Assembly: GCA_017964105.1 (NCBI GenBank)
Contig: JAGCSP010000003.1
Span: forward strand, 1-31,020
DNA from: Clostridia bacterium
GTDB lineage: Bacteria; Bacillota; Clostridia; Christensenellales; UBA1242
Length of the DNA: 31,020 nt
Direction of reading: 5' to 3'
Of the stretch, positions 14,758 to 23,194 are shown in pieces. How positions within the stretch are numbered: position 1 is the stretch's first letter; every line of letters begins with the position of its first letter. The translations under genes were made by a program, and so were the position numbers. Below the pieces are notes generated by a model. It made no database searches, was not told the origin of the DNA, and saw only the letters and a program-made list of their open reading frames with translations.

Positions 14758-16673
14758 AATACAACAAAAAGAAATTATACTTAATAATTCCAATAGTGCT
14801 ATTTTTGGGATTGCTTGCAATATTCATAAAAGATATTATTCAAATGCTCCCACTAATTAAAAACGCAGATGAAGAAAGTGTTCGTGCAGCGCTTAGCACA
14901 CTTGGGCCAAAAGGTGCAATTGTGATAGGTTGCATTGTGGCTGTGCAATTACTCATAGTATTTATGCCATGCGAATTTATGGAAATTATGAGTGGTGTGG
15001 CATATGGTCCATGGTGGGGCACACTAATTTGCCTAACTGGAGTAATAGTTGGTGCAAGCTTGATATATGCACTAATTAACGTGTTTAATGTCAAATTAGA
15101 GGTACTTTTTGCCAAAAGCAAAAGTTATGAAACAATTTCAAAATTGTCACGAAGTACAAAATCAATAGGTAAATTATTACTTATACTATTTTTCTTGCCT
15201 GCAATTCCACTTGGTGTAATATGTTATTTTGGTTCCACCACAAACCTAAAATATCATTGGTACATTCTAATAACTGCAATTGGTGCATTGCCAAGTATTG
15301 TTATTGATACTGTTCTTGGTCATGTGTTTGTGGCAGCAATTGGCAAGTACTTTTGGTGGATACTAATAGCAGTTGTGTTATTTGCAGTGATTGCAATGTG
15401 GCTTGTAAAACTCTACACAACAAAGAAAATGAATATTGCACTATATGGCACAAAAAACCCAACGGTAGATATGGTGCTAGATAATCATAAACCAAGCTCA
15501 CCAAAGGTAACACATATTTGGTTCTTAACAAGAGTGGCAAGACACCTAAAACGCAAATATAATGTAAAAGTAAATAATGAAGAAACAAAAAATCTAAAAG
15601 ATCCTTTTATTGTACTTAGTCCACATGGGTGTTGGGCAGATTTCTTGCTAACATTCCTTGCAATCAAACCTTACAAAACGCACATCATGATGAATGCATA
15701 TTACTTGTACAATAAAAAGACTCAGGGAATACTTCTTGATACAGGCGTAATTCCTAAAAAAATGTTTGCTAATGACTTAAAATCAATCAAAGATTGTATG
15801 GCTGTAGTAAAAAATGGTGAAAGCATTCTTATGATGCCAGAAGCACGACTAAGTATTGATGGAGCAAATCAACCATTTGCACATGGCCTTGGCAAACTTA
15901 TAAAGAAATTAAACATACCAGTAATTACAATTGAATCTCATGGCGCATACTTATCTATGGCAAAGTGGGTGGAAACAAAACGCAAAGGTGCAATTGAAAT
16001 TACCACACATTTAACCTTGACCCCAGAAAAGATACAAGAACTAAGTGCAGACGAAATTGATGATATTTGCGCAAAAGCACTTGCATTTAATGATTTTGAA
16101 TGGGTAAAAGATTCGCCATATGTGTTTAAGGGCAAAAACATGCTAGAAGGCGCAGAAAACCTAATATACAAGTGTCCAAAATGTGGTCATGAATATACTC
16201 TAATTGCAGATAAAAACACAATTACATGTACACACTGCGGTTTGCAAGTGAGTATGAATGGAAAGTATCAATTTATCAATCCATATGGCAATATTCACAA
16301 CTTGCAAGATTGGTATAAGTACCAAAGAGTAGAAGCACAAAAGGTATATGATAGTGGCAACTTCAAATTGGAAACAGAAGTGGTTTTGAAAACATATGAC
16401 GACTATGGTAAAGGTATAGTGCCAGTTGGCGAAGGAAAGTGCGTGCTAGATAAAGATGGCTTGCGTTATGATGGCACATTCAAAGGCGAAGAGCATCATT
16501 TAGCTATACCTGCCCACGCAATGCAAGCATTGCCATTTGGTTGCGGTGAAGATTTTGAAACGTATTGGGATAATATCTTTTATTATTTTGTTCCAAAAGA
16601 AAATAAAGCACAATGCGTGCAATGGGGAATATATAGCGACATTATGATACAAAATGCTAAAAAAGATGAATAG
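14754..16673 (+). CDS. VTT (TVP38/DedA-type) membrane domain fused to PlsC acyltransferase and zinc ribbon
   Basis: 639 residues, three parts. Residues 1-225 form a VTT/TVP38-type membrane domain, with VFMPCEFMEIMSGVAYGPWWG near 70 and IVGASLIYAL. From about 260 to 450 is a PlsC/LPLAT domain: HGCWAD at 291-296 is the HX4D catalytic motif, and MMPEARLSIDG near 360 corresponds to the P-E-G-T-like block. From 474 to 495 are two CxxC pairs (474/477, 492/495), a zinc ribbon, then a C-terminal region to 639 with no family recognised. It overlaps the OlsB-like gene and shares its promoter. The VTT domain suggests lipid movement across the membrane, as VTT proteins are linked to scrambling. This combination is not one I know as a common family. 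A terminator stem includes its stop. Confidence 0.75.
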   Translation: MKYNKKKLYLIIPIVLFLGLLAIFIKDIIQMLPLIKNADEESVRAALSTLGPKGAIVIGCIVAVQLLIVFMPCEFMEIMSGVAYGPWWGTLICLTGVIVGASLIYALINVFNVKLEVLFAKSKSYETISKLSRSTKSIGKLLLILFFLPAIPLGVICYFGSTTNLKYHWYILITAIGALPSIVIDTVLGHVFVAAIGKYFWWILIAVVLFAVIAMWLVKLYTTKKMNIALYGTKNPTVDMVLDNHKPSSPKVTHIWFLTRVARHLKRKYNVKVNNEETKNLKDPFIVLSPHGCWADFLLTFLAIKPYKTHIMMNAYYLYNKKTQGILLDTGVIPKKMFANDLKSIKDCMAVVKNGESILMMPEARLSIDGANQPFAHGLGKLIKKLNIPVITIESHGAYLSMAKWVETKRKGAIEITTHLTLTPEKIQELSADEIDDICAKALAFNDFEWVKDSPYVFKGKNMLEGAENLIYKCPKCGHEYTLIADKNTITCTHCGLQVSMNGKYQFINPYGNIHNLQDWYKYQRVEAQKVYDSGNFKLETEVVLKTYDDYGKGIVPVGEGKCVLDKDGLRYDGTFKGEEHHLAIPAHAMQALPFGCGEDFETYWDNIFYYFVPKENKAQCVQWGIYSDIMIQNAKKDE

Positions 16674-16694
16674 TTCATACTATTCATTTTTTTT
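16666..16694 (+). terminator. Terminator of the acyltransferase operon
   Basis: ATGAATAG (16666-16673) pairs with CTATTCAT (16680-16687), then a T-run. The TAG is the stop codon of the fusion gene. Confidence 0.85.
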
Positions 16695-16713
16695 GTAAAA
16701 TTAGTAGATATAT

Positions 16714-16742
16714 TTGCTAAATAAATTGCATAATGATATAAT
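16714..16742 (+). promoter_or_regulatory. Promoter of the small membrane protein gene
   Basis: TTGCTA at 16714-16719, 17-base spacer, TATAAT at 16737-16742. Transcription would start near 16749. Confidence 0.7.
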
Positions 16743-16775
16743 ATGGTATAACTTAAATTTAAGGAGATGAATCAC

Positions 16776-16997
16776 ATGGCAGCAAAAAAGGATTATTTTG
16801 GTTTAGAGTGGATTGTTAGCTTAATTCTTGCTATTATCCCATTCACATCATGGATCTGTGGTGCTTTGACAAGATTCCAAGAGGGCAAACTTGTAGCAGG
16901 TATTATTCGTTTGTTCTTTGGTTTCACAATAATCTGGGTTCTAGATTTAGTATTCATGATTACACAACACCAAATCTGCAGACTTCTAAATGTTTAA
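16776..16997 (+). CDS. Small two-helix membrane protein, unknown function
   Basis: 73 residues. ATG at 16776 is preferred because AAGGAG at 16761-16766 lies 9 bases before it; ATG at 16767 touches the site. Two hydrophobic segments (about 10-30 and 42-64) are joined by a short loop with TRFQEGKLVAG. The shape is like small YqaE/TM2-type proteins, but no signature confirms this. It is a separate transcription unit with a strong ribosome site and terminator, so it is likely well expressed. No function is suggested. Confidence 0.7.
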   Translation: MAAKKDYFGLEWIVSLILAIIPFTSWICGALTRFQEGKLVAGIIRLFFGFTIIWVLDLVFMITQHQICRLLNV

Positions 16998-17013
16998 TTT
17001 AGTAAGCAAAAAA

Positions 17014-17039
17014 GCACACCGATAGGGTGTGTTTTTTTT
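17014..17039 (+). terminator. Terminator of the small membrane protein gene
   Basis: CACACC (17015-17020) pairs with GGTGTG (17026-17031), then eight T. Confidence 0.9.
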
Positions 17040-17103
17040 GACTTTATAAATAATATGAAAGAATATTATTTATGATTTACCAATAAAATGTGGTGCTATA
17101 TTG

Positions 17104-17132
17104 TTGTACAATAGACAGTTTTATTGTATTAT
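17104..17132 (+). promoter_or_regulatory. Promoter of the polysaccharide operon
   Basis: TTGTAC at 17104-17109, 17-base spacer, TATTAT at 17127-17132. ATG of the first gene begins only 10 bases after the -10, so the transcript would be almost leaderless. Confidence 0.6.
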
Positions 17133-17142
17133 ATAGAAGTTT

Positions 17143-19392
17143 ATGGATAATTTTGTAAATTGGATAATGAGTCACAATACACTTTTGTATAGCATATTCT
17201 TTGGAATTATGCTTATTTTTGCTTGTGTGTTTATTGTGAGATATTACGTAACAAACAAAAGTAATTTGTCGGCAAAACAAATTGTGCCACTAGTAATTAC
17301 GCTTGTGCTATTTGCATATAGCTTCGAGCAAATTTCTTGGGGCCATTTTTACAAATTGCTTGGCTTCAATATGTTTACATTCTATTTCTTGCTAGCATTT
17401 TTGTATTACGACAAAATTAGCAAACGCAAAATTACAAATATTGCATTCTGGTTTTTGTTGCTATCATCCATTTTAACATTTATTCTTGGATTTATTCCAG
17501 TATTTGAACAATATTTCTGGTATGGGGCAGAACACAGATTTGCAGGCATTGTGGGTAATCCAAACACACTTCAATTTTGTGTGGCTGTTACTTTGGCTGC
17601 AACACTCACAATATTCTTTAAAGGTGGCATGGGCAGAGTGGAAATGTACTTTAAGTGCTTAACCCTTGCAGGCATTGGCCTACTCACCAAATCAAAAACC
17701 TTTATGGTGATATTTGTGTTACTACTACTTACATATCTAATTTTTGAATTCATTTACCATGCAAAAGTTGCTGCTATTGAGCTTGGCACAATACTAGTGG
17801 TATTTGGCGTGATATATCTCATTTGGGGTAGAGTAATTATAGATTCACTACTTTCTAGATTGTACCTTGACGACACCACATCATTTATCAATGGCATCAC
17901 ATCAGATAGATGGGAATTGTGGGGCAAGTACTTGGGTTCTTGGACAGAAGATACATGGGCACTACTATTTGGCCAAGGATTTAGTTCGCCAGACTTTATA
18001 TATGGTGGCACTCACAACGACTATATCTTTGTGCTATACAACCTTGGCATTATTGGTGGTGTGCTTGTGCTTGGTCTTGGCATATCATACATTGTGGCAT
18101 GCAAGGATAAATTCAAAAATTTCCGCATTTGGAACTTGGTGCCAGTAATTACAATAATTGCAATTTCTTGCACAGAGAATTTGCTAATTCGTGCATTCTC
18201 ACTGCTTAGTGTATTTTGCTTTATGTTCTTGCTTGATAGCGAGAATTACAAAAAGGTGTTTAAAAAATTAAGTGATAGCAAAGTAATGCTAATTTGCACA
18301 ACCGACAATATGATTTGGCAATTTTTATTGCCACATATCAAGGATATGCAAGACGCAGGTGCAGATGTGCATTTGGTTTGCCATAAAACGGGGTTCTGGT
18401 TTGACGAATTAAAAGATATGGGATTTACCATGCACAATATCAATATGAAACGCAATCCTGTAAATCTTACAAACATAATTGCATATTTCAAGTTGTGCAA
18501 GTTACAACGCAAAGAAAAATATGACCTTGTATATTGCCAGCAACCAGTTGGTGGAATGCTTGGCAGATTAGTTGGAGCAAGATTCCGCTTGCCAGTGATA
18601 TACACAGCACATGGATTATTCTTTTACAAGGGTAATAGTAAACTAAAAAATTTTGTGTATAGGTCTGCTGAACGCGTGCTTGCAAGTAGCACAGATGTAT
18701 TCATCACAATGAATGATGAAGATTATAATGCCACAATCAAGTGGCCACCAAAGTTTAAATACAAAATTCATGGCATTGGAATGAATCCAGATAAATATGA
18801 AAAAACAAAATTTATCAAAAATCAATTAAGACAACAGCTTGGCCTTAATGATGGAGATAGATTGGTGATATCTATTGGTGAATTTAGAGGCGTAAAAAAT
18901 TATCCAACCATGGCAAAAGTGATGCAAAAAGTTATGCAAAGTGAACCAGACGTAAAATGGTTAATTTGTGGTACTGGTGCAGATAAGCAAGACATAGAAA
19001 ATCTTGTAGCAGAGTTGGGAATAAAAGACAATGTGAAATTCCTAGGATATCGCAAAGACGTTGATAGAATTGTGCGCATTAGTGATATTATGCTTCACTC
19101 ATCATATCGTGAGGGGCTTACAATGAGTATTATGGAAGTAATGCATTTTGGTCTTCCGGTAGTAACCACAACTTCGCGTGGTAACAAAGATTTAATTGTG
19201 GATGGCGAGGGTGGATTTACTCTTGACCCATTTGATGTGGATGCGCAAAGCGAAGCAGTGATTAAGTTACTAAATAATCCAACGCTCAGAACAAAAATGG
19301 GCAACTTCAATAAACAAGAAGTAAAGAAATACTATTTAGATAATGTTCAAAGCGAACTAAAACAAATATATAAGGATTGTGATTTACTATGA
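17143..19392 (+). CDS. Fusion: O-antigen polymerase/ligase (Wzy_C) membrane domain plus GT4 glycosyltransferase
   Basis: 749 residues. Residues 1-370 have about ten hydrophobic segments and the O-antigen ligase/polymerase pattern (PF04932): FAGIVGNPNTLQF near 140, KSKTF near 186 and the YGGTHNDYIF loop with His291. Residues 375-749 are a GT-B family 4 glycosyltransferase: VYCQQPVGGMLGRL, YTAHGLFFYKG, SIGEFRGVKNY, and the E-x7-E site in REGLTMSIMEVMHFG. Such proteins are normally two genes; the reading frame here is continuous. The transferase would use a nucleotide sugar on the cytoplasmic face, the membrane half would join units outside. No clear ribosome site precedes ATG. It overlaps the next gene by ATGA, so it heads the polysaccharide operon. 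Confidence 0.85.
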   Translation: MDNFVNWIMSHNTLLYSIFFGIMLIFACVFIVRYYVTNKSNLSAKQIVPLVITLVLFAYSFEQISWGHFYKLLGFNMFTFYFLLAFLYYDKISKRKITNIAFWFLLLSSILTFILGFIPVFEQYFWYGAEHRFAGIVGNPNTLQFCVAVTLAATLTIFFKGGMGRVEMYFKCLTLAGIGLLTKSKTFMVIFVLLLLTYLIFEFIYHAKVAAIELGTILVVFGVIYLIWGRVIIDSLLSRLYLDDTTSFINGITSDRWELWGKYLGSWTEDTWALLFGQGFSSPDFIYGGTHNDYIFVLYNLGIIGGVLVLGLGISYIVACKDKFKNFRIWNLVPVITIIAISCTENLLIRAFSLLSVFCFMFLLDSENYKKVFKKLSDSKVMLICTTDNMIWQFLLPHIKDMQDAGADVHLVCHKTGFWFDELKDMGFTMHNINMKRNPVNLTNIIAYFKLCKLQRKEKYDLVYCQQPVGGMLGRLVGARFRLPVIYTAHGLFFYKGNSKLKNFVYRSAERVLASSTDVFITMNDEDYNATIKWPPKFKYKIHGIGMNPDKYEKTKFIKNQLRQQLGLNDGDRLVISIGEFRGVKNYPTMAKVMQKVMQSEPDVKWLICGTGADKQDIENLVAELGIKDNVKFLGYRKDVDRIVRISDIMLHSSYREGLTMSIMEVMHFGLPVVTTTSRGNKDLIVDGEGGFTLDPFDVDAQSEAVIKLLNNPTLRTKMGNFNKQEVKKYYLDNVQSELKQIYKDCDLL

Positions 19393-20534
19393 TTATATAC
19401 TACTTATTATTTGTTATAATTTTGCTTTGTGGATTGTATTCCATTTATGTTAATACAAATGAATATGATAACACATACCATTCAAAAAGTGTTTTAAGAT
19501 TAGTATGTGACAAATTATTTAAGGATTATTTATTTGTCGTACTATTGTTAATTGTCTTTGGTGCATACAGAGGTTTTAGAGTTGGATTAGACAATCCAAT
19601 GTATCTTAGTTACTATCATGCACTTGAAGATAATTTTGCAGCAAACTGGTCACTATATGGATTTGAATTTGGTTATAGGGTAATCAATGCTTTTGCTTAT
19701 GGATTAAATATTGGTTATTTTGGTGTGCAACTTATTTGCACAACAATTATTGTATTGTCGTTTTATAGATTTATTAATACATTTTCACTAAATAAAACAA
19801 TTTCTTGGCTTTTGTTCTTGTGCCTTGGAATATATGCACAATCACTTTGTATAGTAAGGCAAATGCTTGCACTAAGTTTTGTTTTGCATGCAATCATAAG
19901 TTTATACAACAAAAAGTATTTTAGATATGTTATCTACACAATTATTGCTGTGTTATTTCACAAATCTGCGTTAATTACACTTGTGTATTTGCCACTAGCA
20001 TTTATACCTTTAAGTGAAATTAGTGTAGCAATATATACAGCTTGCGCAACACTTGTATCTGTTACATTTATTCCATTATTCAAGCTATTTGTAAAAATAT
20101 TTGATTCAAGGTATGCTTATTACATATTTGGTGACATTGGTGAATTTAATACACCTGTTAGTTTGCCAGATATGTTATTTACAATAGGTATGTTGGTACT
20201 ATTTATTGTTGTATTTCTATTTAAAGATAAATTATCAAAAACAGATCAACTAAACAATAACAAATTCTTAACATTATTTTTGTTTGTACCACTCATTAGA
20301 ATGTTTGGTGCATACATTCAATTTCCAACATTATCACAAAGAATTACACCTTATTTCTTCTTTTCAATAATTGTGATAGTACCATATTATTTAAAACTAA
20401 TTAAAGAAAAATATACCAAGTGGTATGTGCCCGCACTAGTTGTTACTATTGCCGGTGCGCTTGTGTACATGTACTTCTTGTACGCAGTAAAAGTAAGTTG
20501 TGGCGTTGTGCCATATAATTTTGAAATATTATAG
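19389..20534 (+). CDS. EpsG-family polysaccharide polymerase-like membrane protein
   Basis: 381 residues with about ten hydrophobic segments. It fits the EpsG family (PF14897), thought to polymerise exopolysaccharide repeats. Matching features are FGAYRGFRVGLDNPMY near 56, with the R-x2-VG-x-D motif, IVRQMLALSFVLHAI near 156, and VLFHKSALI near 190. It overlaps the upstream fusion gene by 4 bases and precedes the GT32 gene by 8, so it belongs to the operon. Both this and the fused Wzy domain look like polymerases; one may act as ligase. Confidence 0.8.
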   Translation: MIIYYLLFVIILLCGLYSIYVNTNEYDNTYHSKSVLRLVCDKLFKDYLFVVLLLIVFGAYRGFRVGLDNPMYLSYYHALEDNFAANWSLYGFEFGYRVINAFAYGLNIGYFGVQLICTTIIVLSFYRFINTFSLNKTISWLLFLCLGIYAQSLCIVRQMLALSFVLHAIISLYNKKYFRYVIYTIIAVLFHKSALITLVYLPLAFIPLSEISVAIYTACATLVSVTFIPLFKLFVKIFDSRYAYYIFGDIGEFNTPVSLPDMLFTIGMLVLFIVVFLFKDKLSKTDQLNNNKFLTLFLFVPLIRMFGAYIQFPTLSQRITPYFFFSIIVIVPYYLKLIKEKYTKWYVPALVVTIAGALVYMYFLYAVKVSCGVVPYNFEIL

Positions 20535-20542
20535 GAGAAAAA

Positions 20543-21262
20543 ATGATACCAAAGATTATTCACTACATTTGGCTAGGTAAAGGTGAAACACCGAAGGTGT
20601 TTGACAAGTGCCTTGCCTCATGGAAGAAATATTGCCCAGATTGGGAAATCAAGCGCTGGGATGAAAGTAATCTTAATATAGACTTGTGCCCATACGTACG
20701 CGAAGCATACGATGCACGCAAATTTGCATTTGCTTCTGACGTATTGCGCCTAGATGTGCTCAATCGCTTTGGTGGAGTATATTTAGATATAGATGTGGAA
20801 CTACTAAAACCCATTGACGAGTTTTTGGATGAGTACGCATTCACTGGCTTTGAAACAAGTGGCTTAATTGCGCCAGGACTAATTCTTGCATGCGAAAAAG
20901 AAAATTTGGATTTTGTAGCAATATTAAACAGTTACAAGTCTCGTCACTTTTTGGTGGACGGAGTGCAAGACACAAAAACCATTTGCCAAACATTTACAGA
21001 GTATTATGAGAAATTTGGTCTAAAAGCAGAGAATATAACTCAAAAAGTAAACAATTTTACTGTGTATGCTAGTGAATATTTTAGTCCATATGATGTAATA
21101 ACAAACAAAAAGAAAATAACATCTAAAACATATTCAATCCATTGGTATAATGCTAGTTGGTATACACCATGGCAAAAGTTTAAACGTGGTTGCAAAAAAT
21201 GCTTAAACTTTGTTTCATTTGGATTGTTTGGTAAAGTGTTACAAAAGGTAAGAAAGAAATAA
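20543..21262 (+). CDS. GT32-type glycosyltransferase (DXD sugar-binding motif)
   Basis: 239 residues. The N-terminus IPKIIHYIWLG and the pattern FAFASDVLRLDVLNRFGGVYLDIDVELL, holding the DXD-type DID that binds metal and nucleotide sugar, are typical of GT32 (OCH1/capsular transferase-like, PF04488). AGGAG lies 6 bases before ATG. It would add a sugar to the lipid-linked repeat in the cytoplasm. The donor sugar and acceptor cannot be read from sequence. The next gene starts directly after its stop. Confidence 0.88.
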   Translation: MIPKIIHYIWLGKGETPKVFDKCLASWKKYCPDWEIKRWDESNLNIDLCPYVREAYDARKFAFASDVLRLDVLNRFGGVYLDIDVELLKPIDEFLDEYAFTGFETSGLIAPGLILACEKENLDFVAILNSYKSRHFLVDGVQDTKTICQTFTEYYEKFGLKAENITQKVNNFTVYASEYFSPYDVITNKKKITSKTYSIHWYNASWYTPWQKFKRGCKKCLNFVSFGLFGKVLQKVRKK

Positions 21263-21467
21263 ATGAAAGATTTAATATCAGTCATTGTACCAGTGTACAA
21301 TGTAGAGAAATATCTTAATAGATGTGTAGATAGTATTTTAAACCAAACATACACAAATTTGGAAGTAATACTAGTGGATGATGGCAGCCCTGATGGCTGT
21401 CCTGCCATTTGCGATGCATACGCCAAGAAAGATAAACGTGTGAAAGTAATACATAAAGCAAATGGAG
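21263..21467 (+). repeat. Repeat copy 1: conserved 5' part of GT2 gene
   Basis: About 205 bases that are about 89% identical to 22262-22466 by eye. Differences are nearly all at third codon positions. The similarity stops abruptly after the AxGG codons that follow KVIHKANGG. Confidence 0.8.
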
Positions 21468-22249
21468 GGGTAAGCGATGCACGTAATATGGGCATTGATT
21501 CAAGCAAATCGGAATATTTAACATTTGTTGATAGTGATGATTGGCTTGAAAAAGATTATATTCAAACTTTAAGCAATTATGTGGATGCTGCGGATTATGT
21601 ATGCTGTGGGCTTACTTGCTGGCTAAATAATACTGGCAACAACTTTGATAATATTATTAGTGGAATTAAAGTAAATAAGAAAAATAACACTGTTATTCGC
21701 AAATGCAAAAAGTTTAGTGGGAACATGGAAAAACAAACAAAAAACTATTTTCGCGCATTTGAAAAAGCAGTAGTGCTTGGGCCAATGTCTAAAATTTATA
21801 AAAAATCTTTAATTACTACTAATTTTATCGTTGGTAGAAAGAAGGGCGAAGATGTGCTATTTAACGTTGCATATTTGAAAAATTGTAAAACAATTTGTAA
21901 TATAGATTATGCTGGCTATAATTATGAGTGCAGAAATGAAAATTCAGCAATACATACAATAAAATTACAAAGTAAAGACGATGATGAGTTTATTGCGGGT
22001 ATACAATCTTTGGCGGATGTGTTTGGCACAAAAGCAAACAAGTATATCAATTCATTTGTTGTGATTGATGCTTTTAAAACTATGTGTGCAGATAATATAG
22101 TGTTAGCATACAAGGATTATTATGCTGCAAACAAGCAAATTATCAAAAATTCAAAAGCAATATTGCTTAAAAATAAAATTTTGCTTTATCTAATAAAGCA
22201 TAGGCACTTTAAATTACTTGCAAAATTAGTAAGACGTAAATTTTCGTAA
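21263..22249 (+). CDS. GT2 glycosyltransferase, first of a tandem pair
   Basis: 328 residues. The GT-A domain begins with ISVIVPVYNVEKYL, then ILVDDGSPDG, and FVDSDDWLEKDY, the metal-binding DSDD, near 87-98. After the N-terminal part (about 70 residues) the sequence differs wholly from its neighbour at 22262, although residues 1-69 of the two differ only at two positions. The C-terminal part would choose the acceptor. It starts one base after the GT32 stop. The sugar added is not known. Confidence 0.9.
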   Translation: MKDLISVIVPVYNVEKYLNRCVDSILNQTYTNLEVILVDDGSPDGCPAICDAYAKKDKRVKVIHKANGGVSDARNMGIDSSKSEYLTFVDSDDWLEKDYIQTLSNYVDAADYVCCGLTCWLNNTGNNFDNIISGIKVNKKNNTVIRKCKKFSGNMEKQTKNYFRAFEKAVVLGPMSKIYKKSLITTNFIVGRKKGEDVLFNVAYLKNCKTICNIDYAGYNYECRNENSAIHTIKLQSKDDDEFIAGIQSLADVFGTKANKYINSFVVIDAFKTMCADNIVLAYKDYYAANKQIIKNSKAILLKNKILLYLIKHRHFKLLAKLVRRKFS

Positions 22250-22261
22250 AAAGGAAATAAA

Positions 22262-22466
22262 ATGAAAGATTTAATATCAGTCATTGTACCTGTGTACAAT
22301 GTAGAGAAATATCTTAATAGATGTGTAGATAGTATACTTGCCCAAACATACACAAATTTGGAAGTGATACTAGTAGACGATGGCAGTCCAGATGGCTGTC
22401 CTGCTATTTGTGATGCGTATGTAAAGAAAGATAAACGTGTGAAAGTTATTCACAAGGCGAATGGTG
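22262..22466 (+). repeat. Repeat copy 2: conserved 5' part of GT2 gene
   Basis: Partner of the repeat at 21263-21467. The encoded residues 1-69 differ at only two positions (N27A, A54V). Confidence 0.8.
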
Positions 22467-23194
22467 GGCAAGGTACCGCACGCAATGCAGGTCTTGATAT
22501 TGCAAAAGGGGATTATATTTCGCTTATTGATTCTGATGATTGGATAGAAAAAGATTTTATTAAAATATTGCATAATTACATTATAAATAATGATGCCGAT
22601 TTAGTTATTTGTAATTATAATGAAGTTAATGAACAAGATCAAATTATAAAACACAGCAATTTACAATATAAAGTATACAAATCAAATAAGTTTGATTTAT
22701 TATTTAATCAAATTGATACTGTACCAGTTATTGTTCCATGGAATAAGTTGTATAAAAAATCCGTGTTTAGCAATTTAAGATATGCTGATACTAGAATATA
22801 TGAAGATGAAGGTATTGCATATCAACTAATTAATAATTGCAAAAAAATAATTGTTGTTAATGATGTTCTTAATAATTATATGATAAGAAGTGGTAGCACC
22901 ATGGATAAGTCGTTGGTGAATGAGCGAATGTTAGGTGTTATTAAAATAATGGAAGAAAGATTAAATTATGTGAAGAATACAGAGTATGAACAATCTGCCA
23001 CAAAAATGTTTTTGTATTCTATATTTTTATCATACATGCGCGTTTACAAAGATAAAGAATTGCGTAATTTAGTATATAAAATTTTTATTGATAATTATAA
23101 ATTTGTAAAAAAATTACCAGTTAAGGATAGATTTAAATATAAAATGTTTAGATTATTTCCTAAAATTATTGTAAATATTAAAAGGAGTCGATGA
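22262..23194 (+). CDS. GT2 glycosyltransferase, second of a tandem pair
   Basis: 310 residues. The same GT-A start as the gene before it (ISVIVPVYNVEKYL, VDDGSPDG) with SLIDSDDWIEKDF as the metal site near 87-99. The C-terminal half (WNKLYKKSVF, YEDEGIAYQL) is of the usual GT2 capsule type and unlike its partner. From about 22560 the DNA becomes more AT-rich and uses TTA for leucine and AAT for asparagine more freely than the rest of the window. AAGGAA precedes ATG. The stop codon shares a base with the GT8 start. Likely an acceptor-specific step in the repeat unit. Confidence 0.9.
   Translation: MKDLISVIVPVYNVEKYLNRCVDSILAQTYTNLEVILVDDGSPDGCPAICDAYVKKDKRVKVIHKANGGQGTARNAGLDIAKGDYISLIDSDDWIEKDFIKILHNYIINNDADLVICNYNEVNEQDQIIKHSNLQYKVYKSNKFDLLFNQIDTVPVIVPWNKLYKKSVFSNLRYADTRIYEDEGIAYQLINNCKKIIVVNDVLNNYMIRSGSTMDKSLVNERMLGVIKIMEERLNYVKNTEYEQSATKMFLYSIFLSYMRVYKDKELRNLVYKIFIDNYKFVKKLPVKDRFKYKMFRLFPKIIVNIKRSR

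Noticed and set aside
21040..21507. Minus-strand ORF of 155 codons across GT32 and GT2 genes
   Set aside because: It spans two well-supported genes and has no ribosome site.
21263..22466. Insertion sequence or transposon repeats
   Set aside because: The repeat is coding sequence of two GT2 genes; no transposase or terminal repeats are near.
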